A stretch of 64,000 bases of DNA from the NCBI GenBank assembly GCA_025594325.1, contig JANHCV010000004.1, positions 1,674,001 through 1,738,000 on the forward strand. Direction: 5' to 3'. How positions within the stretch are numbered: position 1 is the stretch's first letter; every line of letters starts with the position of its first letter. Positions 62,892 to 64,000 of this stretch are shown here, piece by piece. The notes beneath the pieces were generated by a model. The model saw only the letters and a list, made by a program, of their open reading frames with translations. It searched no databases and had not been told where the DNA came from. The translations under genes were made by a program, and so were the position numbers. This stretch comes from Blastocladiella emersonii ATCC 22665 (lineage: Eukaryota; Blastocladiomycota; Blastocladiomycetes; Blastocladiales; Blastocladiaceae).

Positions 62892-63390
62892 CTCCGTCGT
62901 CACCCGCGCGGGCAGGTTGAGCTTGCGGATCGGGATCGCGGCCCTTGGGGCAGTGGCTGGCAGGTCGTCGTCGGCGACGGTCTCCGACGTTCCGTGTGCG
63001 CTGCTCTCGGAGGTGGTCCGTGCACGTTTCGCCGCGCGATGAGCGCCGGACGCGGTGTCAGGCGTGGAGGCCGGGTCGGTGGCCGGCGTGCTTTCGCTGC
63101 CTCCGCAGCGATTTTAAGAGGGATTTCGCGTCGGCAAGTTGGACATGATGACGCGGATTTTGCCGGATTGTAGATCATCTATTGGACGGGACGAGAGGTC
63201 GTGCGCGCTGCTTGCGTGCATGCGGGCTGGACGCGGACGACCATGGCCGTGTGCTCAGCCGCAAACGTGACCGGCGTGCCGATGACCAACGCGCGAGCCC
63301 ATCCCATCCTCACCTCGTCTCACGCTGAGGTTCTTGAGTCAATGATGATGGACTACCTTTATATATACAATTCAATCCCACCCGCCACCC
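62892..63390. other. intergenic, with in-frame upstream extension of the kinase-like gene
   Basis: The kinase frame stays open on the minus strand back to a TAA near 63112 (reading TPDTASGAHRAAKRARTTSE and ETVADDDLPATAPRA) but contains no ATG, suggesting a lost 5' part or an unseen exon. An AT-rich stretch (TATATATACAA, about 63358-63370) precedes the 3' end of member D. Confidence 0.45.
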
Positions 63391-64000
63391 TTAATCCGCG
63401 TTCGGCGGCGCCGTAATCCAAATAGACCGCGGGGTGCTTGGCCGCGTGTCGACGTACGGGCTGTGCGGGTCGAGTCGCGCCGTCGACGTCGTGTGGAGCG
63501 CGGAGATGGACCCGGTCGACTTAGTCGGGGACAGGTGCGCGGTACTGGCGAGCTGCGATGTCGAGCCCGTCCCGCCGTCGTGGCTCGCGCCGCCGTGGCT
63601 CCGATGCCCGCCACCGCCGCTGTGCGTGTTGCTGACGCGCGAGTGCATGAGGTCCGCGAGCCCGGCGAGGAAGCTATAGGGGTTGGCGTCAGCCTAATTG
63701 GACTGTCATCGGGGCGAGGGACACGTACCCGCAGAAGCAGCGAAGCCGAAACGCTTCCGCAAAGTAGGCGGACGACCACTGCGGATCCCACGTCGACGAG
63801 GACAGCTGCGCGATGTTGACGCCGATGACGAGGGCGCTTTCGGCGACGAGAAGCAGCGTGACGTGGCGCAGAAGCTTGGAGAAGCCCTCGCGGAACGTCG
63901 GCATGCCAGCCTTGGGCTTGGTGATGGTATGGAGGTGCAGGATGAAGGCGGCGGCGATAATCCCGTTGACGAACGCGTCGACGACCGAGTAGCTCGAGTA
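63391..64000 (-). CDS. multispanning membrane protein, lineage-specific family, member D (5' part beyond window)
   Basis: Partial: join complement(63391..63673, 63729..>64000), 55-nt intron. The visible part starts inside the protein (SVVDAFVNGIIAAAFILHLH), aligning with DAVINAVISSLFVYHLHS of member C. It continues with LLRHVTLLLVAESALVIGVN and the signature WDPQWSSAYFAEAFRLRCF. The intron after the signature is in the same place and phase as in B and C. The tail is longer than in the others, Gly/His/Ser/Thr-rich (SNTHSGGGGHRSHGGASHDG) and probably cytosolic. Confidence 0.82.

Overview
The window comes from a GC-rich, compact genome of a basidiomycete yeast, most likely a tremellomycete of the Trichosporonales/Cryptococcus type. 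The reasons are: genes with several very short introns (mostly 47-90 nt, GT..AG, often ending in TGTAG), strongly GC-biased third codon positions, divergent gene pairs 100-400 bp apart, and fungal versions of universal eukaryotic genes. All exon joins below were read by eye from frame, splice sites and family alignment. No transcript data were used.

From 0.3 to 33 kb the window is dense housekeeping sequence with some lineage-specific genes: tRNA-Ala(UGC), a secreted protein, three tandem HSL-type alpha/beta hydrolases enclosing a small broken gene, ELP5, a HOS2/HDAC3-type deacetylase, ribosomal protein eL31, TRS20, LUC7, BOL1, VPS35, an SFI1-like repeat protein, TIP41, a maltose-acetyltransferase-like enzyme, an LRR protein, ornithine decarboxylase antizyme (needing a +1 frameshift), BET5, a TRAPPC12-like protein and an uncharacterised ORF. 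Membrane traffic is well represented: TRAPP subunits TRS20, BET5 and TRAPPC12, plus the retromer core VPS35.

From about 33.9 to 49.7 kb the sequence changes. Open frames are short, genes are few, and decayed and repeated sequence dominates: a relic of a multispanning membrane gene, a 0.24-kb repeat pair, a 0.42-kb repeat pair, and a six-unit tandem repeat whose units all fold into a hairpin with compensatory base changes. Two low-complexity genes with clear TATA boxes (42.45 and 46.73 kb) sit here.

From 49.7 to 64 kb genes are dense again. Four members of one uncharacterised multispanning membrane family (49.7, 59.1, 60.4 and 63.4 kb, the last cut by the window edge) are interleaved with a large disordered protein, an aldo/keto-reductase-like protein with altered catalytic residues, splicing factor PRP6 and a short MPS1-like kinase that lacks the catalytic aspartate. 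Two upstream regions of the membrane family share an ACGCGT...CACGTG block.
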